A DNA stretch of 64,000 bases from Actinomycetes bacterium (GTDB lineage Bacteria; Actinomycetota; Acidimicrobiia; Acidimicrobiales; Ilumatobacteraceae): NCBI GenBank assembly GCA_025360105.1, contig JANYCT010000035.1, forward strand, positions 1 through 64,000, read 5' to 3'. This document shows, piece by piece, positions 43,974 through 52,925 of this stretch (its first letter is position 1; every line of letters begins with the position of its first letter). The notes under the pieces are model-generated. The model worked only from the letters and a program-made list of their open reading frames with translations. It had not been told where the DNA came from and made no database searches. The position numbers and the translations under genes are program-made.

Positions 43974-44575
43974 GTGTCGCGGACTCGCGCTGGATACGCG
44001 TCGTCGTACGCCTTGCCGTCGAACTCGCCAGCCGTGATGGCCTGCATGATCTGGCCAACCGATGGCAGTTCGCCCGGGTTACGAAACTGCTCTGGATCCC
44101 ACAGCTTCGAACGGATCAGAGCCTTCGGGCACTGCGTGTACACCGAGCTGACGGTGATTACCATCACCGTCGCGGGGAGCTTGCCGGCCACGACGAAGCT
44201 GGCACGCAGATCGGGTTCAGTTGAGATCTGCGTCGTGCCGTTGACGCGCAAGGTAATGCCGACGCCGGGTACGAGGAACAACAGTGCGATCCGAGGATCG
44301 ACGACGAGATTGCGGAGGGTGTCGAGGCGGTTGTTGCCGCGCCGGTCTGGCATCATCAGCGTGCGTTCACCGACCACGCGCACGAAGCCGGCCGGATCGC
44401 CGCGAGGCGAACAATCGAGACCACCCGGGCCCGACGTTGCCACCAAGACGAACGGCGACGCCTCGACGTACGCACGATGCAGATCGGTGAGATGATCGAT
44501 TTCCTTCGTGAGCGACGCTGGAACGGCGTCGTCGTACAGCGCCTCCAGCTCGGCGATGGTACGGATGATGGCCAC
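43964..44575 (-). CDS. Pyridoxamine 5'-phosphate oxidase-fold protein
   Basis: 203 residues from GTG 44575. Contains FVLVATSGPGGLDCSPRGD, RTLMMPDRRGNNRLDTL and LLFLVPGVGITLRVNGT, the split-barrel FMN-binding blocks of the MSMEG_1061-type PPOX family. C-terminal KALIRSKLWDPE fits members that bind FMN or F420. Reaction unknown. The frame stays open upstream to 44734 but would overlap the divergent gene at 44612. Confidence 0.85.
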   Translation of the reverse strand: MAIIRTIAELEALYDDAVPASLTKEIDHLTDLHRAYVEASPFVLVATSGPGGLDCSPRGDPAGFVRVVGERTLMMPDRRGNNRLDTLRNLVVDPRIALLFLVPGVGITLRVNGTTQISTEPDLRASFVVAGKLPATVMVITVSSVYTQCPKALIRSKLWDPEQFRNPGELPSVGQIMQAITAGEFDGKAYDDAYPARVRDTIY

Positions 44576-44611
44576 AACCTGCAGATTACCGGTCGGCCGT
44601 AGAGTGGGCGG

Positions 44612-44968
44612 ATGAGTTTCGGACAGCAATCGGGGCCCCCCGCCTCGGCCAAACAGATCGCGCTCATTCTCGAGCTGCTGAACAACGACGGTTTTGACTT
44701 CGCCACCGCGCGGCATCGATATGGGCTCACCCAACGTCAGGCCAAGGGCAAGTTCACCGGGCCGGAGGCGGTTGAGCTGATCGAACGCCTCACTAACGAG
44801 GCCGAAGCTGCCGAGACCGGTGCGACTCCGGTGTTCGATGACCCCCGTGCGCTGAAGGCTCAGGCGCGTATCGACACCGAGCGTGCATCGCTCTTGCGCG
44901 GCATCCCGGCCGGGGTGCTCGCCGACGAGCTCGAGCGTCGCGGCTGGGCCGTCATCCCCCCGTCCTGA
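44612..44968 (+). CDS. Conserved hypothetical protein
   Basis: 118 residues, soluble and alpha-helical. The region ASAKQIALILELL and the block YGLTQRQAKGKFTGPEAVELIERL resemble a small actinobacterial family with no known function; the latter looks like a helix-turn-helix-like or SAP-type segment. Divergent from the PPOX gene with 36 bases between. Confidence 0.7.
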   Translation: MSFGQQSGPPASAKQIALILELLNNDGFDFATARHRYGLTQRQAKGKFTGPEAVELIERLTNEAEAAETGATPVFDDPRALKAQARIDTERASLLRGIPAGVLADELERRGWAVIPPS

Positions 44969-44970
44969 TC

Positions 44971-45015
44971 TGATCCCGCGTGATCTGATCCCGCCTCAAC
45001 TGATCCCGCCTCAAC
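44971..45015. repeat. 15-bp tandem repeat, three copies
   Basis: Units TGATCCCGCGTGATC, TGATCCCGCCTCAAC and TGATCCCGCCTCAAC, starting two bases after the stop of 44612-44968. Confidence 0.85.
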
Positions 45016-45042
45016 GTCGGTCGCGCCGCAGTCCACACCAAC

Positions 45043-45180
45043 ATTGGGCGCGCATCGCGCCCAATGTTGGCGCGAAGCGCGCCCACACGATTTGGGCCAC
45101 CGAGTTTTCTGGTCGCTCGGGTGCGGTTCGCGCCAAGTGGTGGCGCGCATCGCGCCCAATGTTGGCGCGAAGCGCGCCCA
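45043..45180. repeat. Duplicated double-hairpin element
   Basis: A unit made of two adjacent hairpins, ATTGGGCGCG-CAT-CGCGCCCAAT followed by TTGGCGCG-AAG-CGCGCC, occurs at 45043-45085 and again at 45140-45180, in direct orientation about 95 bases apart. The following 45189-45235 is a short GGTGCCGGGGTGG-like tandem repeat. The whole 268-base gap between 44968 and 45237 holds repeats and no gene. Confidence 0.85.
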
Positions 45181-45236
45181 AGCAGAGTTTCCCGGGTGGT
45201 GCCGGGGTGGGTGGTGCCGGGGTGGGCGGTGCCGAG

Positions 45237-46271
45237 TCAGGCGGTGCGCGCGCGGGCGATTTCGTAGCAGGCGAGGGCAGCGGCTGCCGACACGTTGAGC
45301 GATGACAGTCGACCGCGCATGGGGATGCTGACGATCATGTCGCATCGCTCGCGGGCCAGGCGCGACAGGCCAGCACCCTCGGCACCCAGCACGAGACACA
45401 CGCCTTCGGTGGCCAGGTCGCCAATCTCGAACAGGCTTCGGTCGGCCGCATCGTCGAGGCCGATGATCCAGATGCCGGCGTCCTTCATACGGATGAGTGC
45501 CTGCGGGAGCCCGCCAACCACGGCCATGGGAACGTGCTCCACCGCACCGGCCGCGGCCTTAGCTGCGGTGGGGGTGATGTGCACGGCACGATGCCGGGGT
45601 AGTACAACACCGTCGACGCCCGCACCGTCGCAGCAACGCAACAGTGCGCCGAGGTTGCCCGGGTCGGTGACGCCATCGACAGCAACGAGGAACGGAGCGC
45701 GTCCAGCGCGGCGTTTGATCATGTCGGCGAAGTCGGCCTCGGGTAACGAGCCTGCAAAGGCGATGACACCCTGTGGTGCCTCGCTGCGGGCGACCGCTTC
45801 GAGCTTGCGCCGATTGACCTCGAGCAGCATCACCCGTTCGTTCTTGGCGAGCTGCACGATGTCACCGATGACGTCGTTCTCGTCGAGGTCGGACGCGATC
45901 CAGATCTCTTTGACCTTGCGCTTGCCGGCGATCAGCAGTTCGCGAACGGCCTGGCGACCCTCGACCTGTTCCCCGCCCAGCGTCTTTTCGGGCTTACGAA
46001 CGGGCGCTTCGCCGGGACGCGTGACCCCGCCCGTGCGCCCTGCGCCGCGGGAGTTGAACTGACGTGAACCGGTCTTGCTCGATGACGCTGAACGTGAGCC
46101 GCCGGTGGAGCGGCTGCCGCCCGTCGAGCGCGCACCTCCAGTGGAACGCGAACCGGACTGCTTTCCGCCCGTCGGCCGCGCTGCACCCCCGGCCGAACCG
46201 CCAGAAGCGCCGCCGCTCGTGGAACGCCCGCTGGGGCGGCCCTTGCCTGAAGATGCACCACGAGGCGCCAT
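45237..46271 (-). CDS. rlmB: 23S rRNA (guanosine-2'-O-)-methyltransferase RlmB (SpoU/TrmH family)
   Basis: 344 residues. After a Ser/Gly/Arg-rich low-complexity tail of about 85 residues comes the substrate-binding domain (EQVEGRQAVRELLIAGKR) and the SPOUT knot with the three family motifs: DPGNLGALLR near residue 205, LVLGAEGAGLS near 298 and SLNVSAAAALACYEI near 323. Methylates a 23S rRNA guanosine ribose using SAM. The tail is likely disordered and RNA-binding. Its neighbours ispF and ispD are a common actinobacterial arrangement. Confidence 0.93.
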   Translation of the reverse strand: MAPRGASSGKGRPSGRSTSGGASGGSAGGAARPTGGKQSGSRSTGGARSTGGSRSTGGSRSASSSKTGSRQFNSRGAGRTGGVTRPGEAPVRKPEKTLGGEQVEGRQAVRELLIAGKRKVKEIWIASDLDENDVIGDIVQLAKNERVMLLEVNRRKLEAVARSEAPQGVIAFAGSLPEADFADMIKRRAGRAPFLVAVDGVTDPGNLGALLRCCDGAGVDGVVLPRHRAVHITPTAAKAAAGAVEHVPMAVVGGLPQALIRMKDAGIWIIGLDDAADRSLFEIGDLATEGVCLVLGAEGAGLSRLARERCDMIVSIPMRGRLSSLNVSAAAALACYEIARARTA

Positions 46272-46297
46272 GAGAGTTCCTTACTGTCCGCGCCGCG

Positions 46298-46798
46298 CTA
46301 CTGCGGCTGATTTGCTTCCCGCAGGATCACTGCGACAGCCCAACAGGCGATGCCCTCGCTGCGTCCGAGTGCTCCAAGACCCTCGGCGCGGCGACCCTTC
46401 ACCGTGACCGGTGCGCCAGCGGCCGCGCTGAGACGTTGTTGCATTTCGTTGCGCCGAGGCGCTAATTTCGGCTGCTCACAGACCACTGAGCAGTCGACAT
46501 TGCCGATCATCCAACCAGCATCGGTGACCAAACCCGCCGCGTGGCGCAGCAACAGCAGTGAATCAGCACCCTTCCACTGGGCATCGGTATCGGGAAAGTG
46601 CTGGCCGATATCACCGAGTCCCGCGGCACCGAGCAGTGCATCGGTAACCGCGTGGGCGACCGCATCGGCATCGCTGTGGCCCTGAAGACTTCGCTCGCCT
46701 TCGAACACGACGCCGCCGAGTACGAGCGCGCGTTCGGGATCGTCACCGAAACGGTGGATGTCGAAGCCTTGTCCGACCCTGATGATGGGCAGTGTCAT
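46298..46798 (-). CDS. ispF: 2-C-methyl-D-erythritol 2,4-cyclodiphosphate synthase
   Basis: 166 residues from ATG 46798. Fifth step of the MEP isoprenoid pathway. VGQGFDIHRF (zinc ligands Asp and His), GHSDADAVAHAVTDALLGA, GDIGQHFPDTD, KGADS and NVDCSVVCEQPKL, then GRRAEGLGALGRSEGI are the family blocks in order. The start overlaps the ispD stop by four bases. Confidence 0.96.
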   Translation of the reverse strand: MTLPIIRVGQGFDIHRFGDDPERALVLGGVVFEGERSLQGHSDADAVAHAVTDALLGAAGLGDIGQHFPDTDAQWKGADSLLLLRHAAGLVTDAGWMIGNVDCSVVCEQPKLAPRRNEMQQRLSAAAGAPVTVKGRRAEGLGALGRSEGIACWAVAVILREANQPQ

Positions 46799-47454
46799 CT
46801 CTGTCCTGCCCGAGCGCGTGCCCACTCGAGATCGGCGGGGAAGGTGATCTTGCGGTTGTCTGCTTCGCCTGCCACCACGATCACCGCTGCGCCGAGCGCT
46901 TCGACGAGGGCGGCATCGTCGGTGCTGTTGCGACCGTTGGCGTTGTCGTGGGCGTGGGCGTGGGCGGCACGCAAGACCGACGCGCGAAAGGCTTGTGGCG
47001 TCTGAATCGCTCGCAGCGACGAGCGGTCGGGTGTTGCGACGACTGACCCGGCCGAATTGACGACTTTGATCGTGTCGGTCACCGCTATGCCAGGGACAGC
47101 GCACTGAGCCCCGTCGACGATGGCGGCGATGACTGCGCGATAGAGCTCGGAGGAGGCAAAGGGACGCGCGGCATCGTGCACGCAGACGATCGTTGCATCG
47201 GCAGGGACCGCAGCGAGACCGTTCCGCACTGATTCACTGCGGGTCGCGCCGCCGGGCACGCCGTGCTCGGTGGCTGCATCATCTGCCGGCACGACCAGCA
47301 CCACCCCGTCAGAGCTAGCACGGGCGGTGCTCATCGACCAATCGAGCACCCGTGAAGCACCGAGCGCCTCGTATTGTTTCGGGCTGCCGAACCGCTGCGA
47401 CGAGCCGCCTGCGACCACGATGGTCCACACTTTCTCGGGCACGGTCTGTGACAT
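46795..47454 (-). CDS. ispD: 2-C-methyl-D-erythritol 4-phosphate cytidylyltransferase
   Basis: 219 residues. Third step of the MEP pathway, using CTP. Nucleotide-binding VVAGGSSQRFGSPKQY at residues 13-28 (family consensus AAGxGxRxGxxxPKQ), VVPADD, GATRSESVRNGL, VCVHDAARPF, IKVVN and RAIQTPQAFRAS, then DDAALVEALG. Length normal. It is transcribed with ispF and probably rlmB. Its start codon lies opposite an upstream ATG of the regulator gene at 47486. Confidence 0.96.
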   Translation of the reverse strand: MSQTVPEKVWTIVVAGGSSQRFGSPKQYEALGASRVLDWSMSTARASSDGVVLVVPADDAATEHGVPGGATRSESVRNGLAAVPADATIVCVHDAARPFASSELYRAVIAAIVDGAQCAVPGIAVTDTIKVVNSAGSVVATPDRSSLRAIQTPQAFRASVLRAAHAHAHDNANGRNSTDDAALVEALGAAVIVVAGEADNRKITFPADLEWARARAGQR

Positions 47455-47485
47455 GGGTAATCACGGTAGTACCGTTGCGGTTCAC

Positions 47486-48148
47486 ATGGCACACGACGAC
47501 GTTCTTGATCAGACCGAATTCTTTGCCGACGCCAGTCGCGAGGAGCTACAGGTCATCCTTGCCACCGCCTCCGAACAGTTGCTGGTTCGCGGCGACGTTC
47601 TTTTCCACGAGGGCGACGAAAGCGACGCACTATATGTGGTGCTCACCGGTCGAGTGGCCGTGGCCATCGCCAATCCCATCGACAATCGCGAGACCATGGT
47701 GGGCCTGATGACCCCCGGCGATCTGTTCGGCGAGATGCCCATGCTCGATCATGGCGCTCGCTCCGCCAATGCCCGCGCTCTCGAACCATCCACAGTGCTG
47801 GCGATCCCGTATGCCGGCGTCGTCTCCATGTTCAACGCGAATCCGGCCTTGCTGTGGGGCGTCACTCGCCTGCTCGCGGGCCGCCTGCGTGAGACCAATG
47901 AGGCGCTCGCCGACTCGGTGTTCCTCGATGTCACCGGCCGTACGGCGAAGCGACTTCTGGAGTTGGCCAACAATCGCGATTCGTTCCTCTTGCCGGTGAC
48001 CCAAGAGGAATTGGCCGGAATGGTGGGCGCATCGCGTGAGCGCGTGAACAAAGCTATTGCCAGCTTCATCCGCCTCGGCTGGATCGAGCAGCACGATCGG
48101 CGTTACACGATCAAAATGCGCGACCGGCTCGAACTTCGTTCGCGCTGA
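47486..48148 (+). CDS. Crp/Fnr-family transcriptional regulator
   Basis: 220 residues from ATG 47486 (ATG 47453 is in frame but would share bases with the ispD start). N-terminal cNMP-binding jelly roll: DVLFHEGDESDALYVVLTG and GDLFGEMPMLDHGARSANARA; the second Arg-Ser of the phosphate cassette is replaced by ARSANA. C-terminal winged helix: LLELANNRDSFLLPVTQEELAGMVGASRERVNKAI with recognition helix SRERVNKA. Resembles actinobacterial Crp (GlxR-like) in layout. Target genes cannot be inferred. Confidence 0.9.
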   Translation: MAHDDVLDQTEFFADASREELQVILATASEQLLVRGDVLFHEGDESDALYVVLTGRVAVAIANPIDNRETMVGLMTPGDLFGEMPMLDHGARSANARALEPSTVLAIPYAGVVSMFNANPALLWGVTRLLAGRLRETNEALADSVFLDVTGRTAKRLLELANNRDSFLLPVTQEELAGMVGASRERVNKAIASFIRLGWIEQHDRRYTIKMRDRLELRSR

Positions 48149-48166
48149 GCCGGTTGTTCAATCAGC

Positions 48167-48829
48167 TCAGAGTTCGCTCAACCAATTGAACGCGCGCTGG
48201 TAGGCATCTGCGGCATCATCCGGTCGGTGCGCCGGGCGCGCGGCATCGTGCGCGAAACCATGCTCGGCCTCGGGGTAGCGAACCACGGTGACGCCGGTTG
48301 CCTCGAGCACCTCGACATCAGCTGACGGCGTGTAGTGATCGCAACCGCCCACGATGGCCAACACCCGGTCGGCATGGCCGGTAGCAAGGTAGTCCAACGG
48401 CTCGCCCTGCGTTGCACTGCGCCATGCTTGTGGCACCCGGATCATGCCGTAGAAGCTCACGATGCGCTCGAATCGATCCGAAGGCGATGCCTTGTGGCAG
48501 TACATGCCGCCGAGGCAATAGCCGAGCAAGTTCACGGTGTCGCACTCGGTGGCATCGGCACCTTCGAGGAGATCGCGCAGATGCGTTACATCCGAGATCT
48601 GTGGCACCGCCGCGATGCGAGGCTCGATGTCGGCGGGCAGATCCCGACCCGGAAACGGCTCGACAGCGCACACGACCATGTGCCATTCGTCGGCGAGGCG
48701 CTGCACCATCTCGTCGTACAGCGGTCGAAGTCCAAAGATGTCAGGGGCAATGACCAATCCGCAAGTGGTTGGCCCTGCGGTGGGCCGTGCCACCTCGGCA
48801 GGTGTTCCGGACGGCAGGATGATTCGCAT
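48167..48829 (-). CDS. Dienelactone hydrolase family protein
   Basis: 220 residues. Alpha/beta hydrolase with Cys nucleophile in LLGYCLGGMYCHK near residue 105, Asp in GGCDHYTPS near 163 and His in AEHGFAHDAARP near 193, the Cys-Asp-His triad of dienelactone hydrolases. VIAPDIFGL near residue 26 is another family landmark. True substrate may be carboxymethylenebutenolide or another ester; no catabolic cluster is nearby. Confidence 0.9.
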   Translation of the reverse strand: MRIILPSGTPAEVARPTAGPTTCGLVIAPDIFGLRPLYDEMVQRLADEWHMVVCAVEPFPGRDLPADIEPRIAAVPQISDVTHLRDLLEGADATECDTVNLLGYCLGGMYCHKASPSDRFERIVSFYGMIRVPQAWRSATQGEPLDYLATGHADRVLAIVGGCDHYTPSADVEVLEATGVTVVRYPEAEHGFAHDAARPAHRPDDAADAYQRAFNWLSEL

Positions 48830-48877
48830 AGTGCAATGGTGGCACGTGTCGCCTGTCGCCGCGAAGGGGCAGCGCGA

Positions 48878-49627
48878 CTACGCATCTCGCCGCTCGTTGA
48901 CGATGATGCCGAACACGATCAGCGCTAGCGCCACCGAACCTAAATACAGGCCGCCGTGCAGGCGGCTGGGATCGCCGTTGGCGGCGTCGGTGTTGAGCAT
49001 TGCAAAGGCCGACTGGTACGGCAGCCAGGGCAACGGATTGTCGACGCCCGCGGCTCTCAGTACGACGCTCGCAATCGTCTCAAGCAAGAGCGGCCACAGG
49101 ACGAGCACGGCCACGGTGGCCGCCGAGTTGCGGATGAGCAAGCCAAGTCCGTAGCCGAGCAGCGAGAGCAGTGCGCACAGGATCACCAGGCCCATGAGCG
49201 CCGTTCGTCCATTGCCGTCGAGCGACAGGTTTGCATTGCGTCCCGAGAGGATGAGTGAGCCAATGCCGTACGTGGCCAACAGCGTGAGTGCGGCGAACGT
49301 CATCGTGGCGACCACGGCAACCAGGGCCTTGACCAGCAGTGCGTTGGCGCGTTGGGGTACCGCCGCGAACGTGGTGCGAATGGTGCCGTGGCTGTATTCG
49401 CTGGTGAGGTTGAGTGCGCCGACCACGCCGAGTAGGAGCGCGCTGAGCACCATTGTTCCATTCACGATGCCGACAAGATCGTTGCCGGTTCGTTCTTCGG
49501 GGTATCTGCTCAGCGCCGTCACCAGAATCACGACGACGAGAGGAAACGCAGCCGCGATGATGGCGAGCACGTAGTTGACGCGGACCGTGTGCAGCTTGAT
49601 CCATTCGCTCTTGACGAGATCGATCAC
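48878..49627 (-). CDS. ABC-2 type transporter permease
   Basis: 249 residues with six membrane helices, starting MIDLVKSEWIKLHTVR, the usual beginning of ABC-2 exporters of the bacitracin/lantibiotic type. TSEYSHGTIRTTFAAVPQR (seen in parts) near residue 75 is the conserved cytoplasmic loop that contacts the ATPase. The start overlaps the ATPase stop by four bases. Substrate unknown. Confidence 0.87.
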   Translation of the reverse strand: MIDLVKSEWIKLHTVRVNYVLAIIAAAFPLVVVILVTALSRYPEERTGNDLVGIVNGTMVLSALLLGVVGALNLTSEYSHGTIRTTFAAVPQRANALLVKALVAVVATMTFAALTLLATYGIGSLILSGRNANLSLDGNGRTALMGLVILCALLSLLGYGLGLLIRNSAATVAVLVLWPLLLETIASVVLRAAGVDNPLPWLPYQSAFAMLNTDAANGDPSRLHGGLYLGSVALALIVFGIIVNERRDA

Positions 49628-50595
49628 CGTGGTGCTCCCTGCGGTGGGGGAAGTGGCGAGTTCGGTGGCAACGTGTAGGTGGGTACCGGCGGATTCTGGG
49701 CGCGATATTCCTGGGTAGAGGCCGTGACTTCGAGAAAGGCATCTTCCAACGAACCCTGCAGTGGAGAGAGTTCGTGGAGAATCGCTCCGTGGCGTGCGGC
49801 CATCTCGCCGATGGTTGCCGCGGGTACGCCGGTGACCTCGATCGCCGTTGGGTCAACGACGGTGACCATGGCACCGTCGATGCGGAGTTGCTGCGCTAGA
49901 CCGTCGATCTGCGGGCTACGCACGCGCACCCACTGGCGAGCGTGTTTGTTGACGAAGTTCTCGACCGATGAAGTCTCGATGAGTCGGCCCATGCCGATGA
50001 CAACGAGATCGTCGGCCATCTGAGCCATCTCGCTGAGCAGGTGGCTGCTCACGAGCACGGTCTTGCCCTGCGAGGCAAGGTGTACCAACACGTCGCGTAT
50101 CCAGCGGATGCCCTCGGGGTCGAGACCGTTCGCAGGTTCGTCGAGGATCACGGTGTGCGGATCACCGAGCAACACCGCTGCCAGGCCCAGGCGTTGGCGC
50201 ATGCCCAACGAGTAGCCGCCGACACGCCGCTTGGCAACCTCGGTGAGGCCCACGAGGGCGAGTACCTCGTCGACCCGCTTGGAGCCGATGCCATTCGACG
50301 CCGCGACGGAGCGAAGATGGTTCCGAGCCGATCGGCCGGGATGCACGTAGCCGGCATCGAGGAGTGCGCCCACCTGGAACAGTGGTCGATGGATCGACGT
50401 GTAGGGCTTGCCATCGAACAAGGCGGTACCCGCATCGGCGCGGTCGAGAGCGAGCATGCAGCGCATCGACGTGCTCTTACCGGATCCGTTGGGTCCGAGA
50501 AAGCCGGTGACCCGCCCGGGATGAACCTGAAAGCTCAGCGAGTCGACCGCAAGAGTGCGGCCGAATCGCTTGGTGAGTCCTTGAATTTCGATCAT
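49624..50595 (-). CDS. ABC transporter ATP-binding protein (ABC-2 exporter)
   Basis: 323 residues from ATG 50595. Walker A GPNGSGKST near residue 34, Q-loop VGALLDAGYVHP, signature YSLGMRQRLGLA near 130, Walker B VILDEPANGLDPEG near 155 and H-loop SSHLL. The C-terminal part ends in a Pro-rich tail (PVPTYTLPPNSP). Partner of the permease at 48878-49627. Typical of drug, peptide or lipid exporters. Confidence 0.92.
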   Translation of the reverse strand: MIEIQGLTKRFGRTLAVDSLSFQVHPGRVTGFLGPNGSGKSTSMRCMLALDRADAGTALFDGKPYTSIHRPLFQVGALLDAGYVHPGRSARNHLRSVAASNGIGSKRVDEVLALVGLTEVAKRRVGGYSLGMRQRLGLAAVLLGDPHTVILDEPANGLDPEGIRWIRDVLVHLASQGKTVLVSSHLLSEMAQMADDLVVIGMGRLIETSSVENFVNKHARQWVRVRSPQIDGLAQQLRIDGAMVTVVDPTAIEVTGVPAATIGEMAARHGAILHELSPLQGSLEDAFLEVTASTQEYRAQNPPVPTYTLPPNSPLPPPQGAPR

Positions 50596-50626
50596 CGCGA
50601 CTGGACCGTAGCCGAACCTGGCACGA

Positions 50627-51772
50627 CTACTTGCCAGCCAGACCCGCAGCACTCAGCCACGCGCCGGCCACCACATTTGGCGCTTGTTTGTCGACCGAGA
50701 TGCGGCGCAGCATTTCGCGTAGGTCGCCGGTGAGGAGCTTGGCGCTCACCGAATCGATGATCTGCGTGGCCCCGGGTGACGCACCAGCAGATGACAGCAG
50801 TGGGACGATGGCCTCATCGATGGCCAGGCCGCGATCGTCTTCGAGGATCGACATGTCGGCGGTGACCCCGATGTCGAGGGTGTCCATCACACCGCAATCA
50901 ACGGTGCCCTTGGCGATTGCCTCGGCGACCTTGCCCGCGTCGAGCGTGGTGACGCTCTTGAATGTTGCCCCGTAGACCTTGGTGAACCCCGCTGATCCGA
51001 ATGGATCGCCGGTGGAGAAGTCGGCGGTTGCACCGAGCGTGAGGCGGGCCGCTGCGCCTGCCAGATCGCCGAACGTCGCCAGCGAATTGGTGGTGGCAAC
51101 GAGCTTCGAGCAGTAGATGGCGCCCTTGTCCTGCGCGATGGCAGGCGCGCCGAACTGCAGAGATTTCGGCAGGATCTCTCCGAGTGCGTTGACCTGGCCG
51201 GTGACACGCGCAGCAGTTGCCGCCCCCGAACTGACCGGTGGCCCGAGTGTGGTCGTGGTTGCGCTGACTGCAGTGGTGGTCGCCGTACTGCCAGCCGCGG
51301 TAGTTGCGGTCGGCGCCGTGGTGGCCACGGGACCGACGATCGCTGTCGTCGTGGTTGCGGCGAGCGTAGTGGTAGGGGCAATCGTGGTGGTTGTGGTCTC
51401 GATCGTGGTGGTTGCTGCCGCGATGGTGGTGCTCGCTGCAGCAGCGGTCTCCTGCGAAGCGGTATGGGCGAGGAGTTGCCCGGAATACGTGACGAACAGA
51501 TCGGCTTGACCGGCCTTCAACGCCGCGTACCCTGCAGCAAGATCGGCCACGGGGTCCTTACGGCCCACCCGAAAGCCGGCCTTCTCGAGCGCCTGCGCGT
51601 AGATCTCGGTAAGGAGCCGACTTTGGTCGTTGTCGAGCCCGACCACAAGAACCGAGCTGGGCTCTGCCGCGGAGCCAGAGGTCGAACTCGAGCTGCTACA
51701 CGCGGCGAGTGCCAGCGCGCCGATCGCAACGATGCACGCACCGATCCGGCGGCCGAAGCTGTTGGTGATCAT
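50627..51772 (-). CDS. OpuAC-like glycine betaine/osmolyte-binding lipoprotein with Thr-rich insert
   Basis: 381 residues from ATG 51772 with GAGGAG five bases upstream. Lipobox LAAC near residue 25. The binding domain is split: VVGLDNDQSRLLTEIYAQALEKAGF and DLFVTYSGQLLAHTA lie before an insert of about 75 residues composed mainly of Thr and Ala (residues about 108-180), and KGAIYCSKLVATTN onwards after it. The second lobe ends KLLTGDLREMLRRISVDK, as in OpuAC-type proteins. No permease or ATPase of that type adjoins, so its transporter must be elsewhere or it is an orphan. Confidence 0.7.
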   Translation of the reverse strand: MITNSFGRRIGACIVAIGALALAACSSSSSTSGSAAEPSSVLVVGLDNDQSRLLTEIYAQALEKAGFRVGRKDPVADLAAGYAALKAGQADLFVTYSGQLLAHTASQETAAAASTTIAAATTTIETTTTTIAPTTTLAATTTTAIVGPVATTAPTATTAAGSTATTTAVSATTTTLGPPVSSGAATAARVTGQVNALGEILPKSLQFGAPAIAQDKGAIYCSKLVATTNSLATFGDLAGAAARLTLGATADFSTGDPFGSAGFTKVYGATFKSVTTLDAGKVAEAIAKGTVDCGVMDTLDIGVTADMSILEDDRGLAIDEAIVPLLSSAGASPGATQIIDSVSAKLLTGDLREMLRRISVDKQAPNVVAGAWLSAAGLAGK

Positions 51773-51805
51773 TCCCACTCCTCGAAGCTCGAAAAAACGC
51801 GGGGA

Positions 51806-52807
51806 TCAGATTCCGCCCGCGAACGTGTCGATCATCAACCGCACATCGTCGGCCAAAGGATAGAGGATGGGGCACGTACAACCGGTCGCGACGTATTCGC
51901 CAACCTTGGCGCGCACCTCGTCGGGCTCGCCGCTCGCGGTGATCATCTGCACGATCTCGTCGGGCACCATCTTCGACGCGGCAACGACTTGCTCGTGTGT
52001 GGCCGGCCAGGTGAGCACGGTTCCGATCTCGTCGAGCAACTCTTGGGGAACGCCCGATGCCTTCATGATGTGGGGCTGCTGACCGAGATACTGGGTCACC
52101 AACAGTCGCGCGTTGTCGAGCGCGTGTTGGCGGTCGCGGTCGACCGAGCACACCACCAACTGCGGACGGTCGATGTCGTCGAGGGTGCGCCCAGCCTTGG
52201 CAGCACCGCGTGCCAATGCTTCCAACGCACCCGTGTTGTAGCTGGGCGAGACGAGGTAGTTCAGCACTGCGCCGTCGGCGATCTCGCCGGTGAGTTCCAT
52301 CATCTGCATGCCAGTGGCGCCGATGTAGATCGGTACGTCCTTGGGCCGCCGCTCTTGATACACGTAGTCCAGTTCGACACCATCGAGGTGGACGTAATAG
52401 CCATCGAAGGTAACGGTCTCGTTGTTGAGCAATGCACGTACGACCGTCACGATTTCGCGCATCACCGTCAGGGGCTTCAGGCGCTCGATGCCGACCTTGC
52501 TTGCGAGCGGGTCCCACCACGCACCGAGGCCGCAGATGTAGCGACCGGGGGCGAGATCGTCGAGCGTGCTGAACGTGCTGGCGAGCCGGGCAGGGTTACG
52601 CGTCCAGCAGTCGATGACCCCCGAGCCGATCTTGATACGACTGGTGGTCGCCCCGAACGCTGCCATCGGCACCACCGCGTCGCGCACGAGTCGGCTGTCG
52701 GCCTGCCAGACGGCGTCGAATCCCTTGTCCTCCGCGTAGCGAACCAGTTCGATGCCTTCGGTAATGGTATGTGCGTCTTGGAGATACAGCGCAACGGGTG
52801 TGGTCAT
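51806..52807 (-). CDS. LLM-class F420-dependent oxidoreductase
   Basis: 333 residues from ATG 52807. Luciferase-like TIM barrel of the methylene-H4MPT reductase type: [22 protein letters not shown] near residue 20, [34 protein letters not shown] near 84, and [14 protein letters not shown] with [13 protein letters not shown] near 180. F420 rather than FMN is likely in actinobacteria. Substrate unknown. Ends 33 bases before the OpuAC-like gene start, same strand. Confidence 0.9.
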   Translation of the reverse strand: MTTPVALYLQDAHTITEGIELVRYAEDKGFDAVWQADSRLVRDAVVPMAAFGATTSRIKIGSGVIDCWTRNPARLASTFSTLDDLAPGRYICGLGAWWDPLASKVGIERLKPLTVMREIVTVVRALLNNETVTFDGYYVHLDGVELDYVYQERRPKDVPIYIGATGMQMMELTGEIADGAVLNYLVSPSYNTGALEALARGAAKAGRTLDDIDRPQLVVCSVDRDRQHALDNARLLVTQYLGQQPHIMKASGVPQELLDEIGTVLTWPATHEQVVAASKMVPDEIVQMITASGEPDEVRAKVGEYVATGCTCPILYPLADDVRLMIDTFAGGI

Positions 52808-52925
52808 GCACCGATGGTGGCCGAGTGGTTTCCGCACTGTCAAGGCAAAGTCCTCGAGTGGCGCAAGTTCTCCGGCGTTGTGGAGTGACCATGTCGACAG
52901 AGGTGCGCCCACTACCGTGACCGGC

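Noticed and set aside
43495-44058. Minus-strand frame coding a PSTDG pentapeptide repeat across the 15-bp array
   Set aside because: It overlaps the real PPOX-like and DUF1003 genes in other frames; the peptide repeat is a by-product of the 15-bp period.
51464-52888. 474-residue plus-strand frame opposite the LLM oxidoreductase
   Set aside because: Antisense shadow; the minus strand carries a complete F420-type protein.
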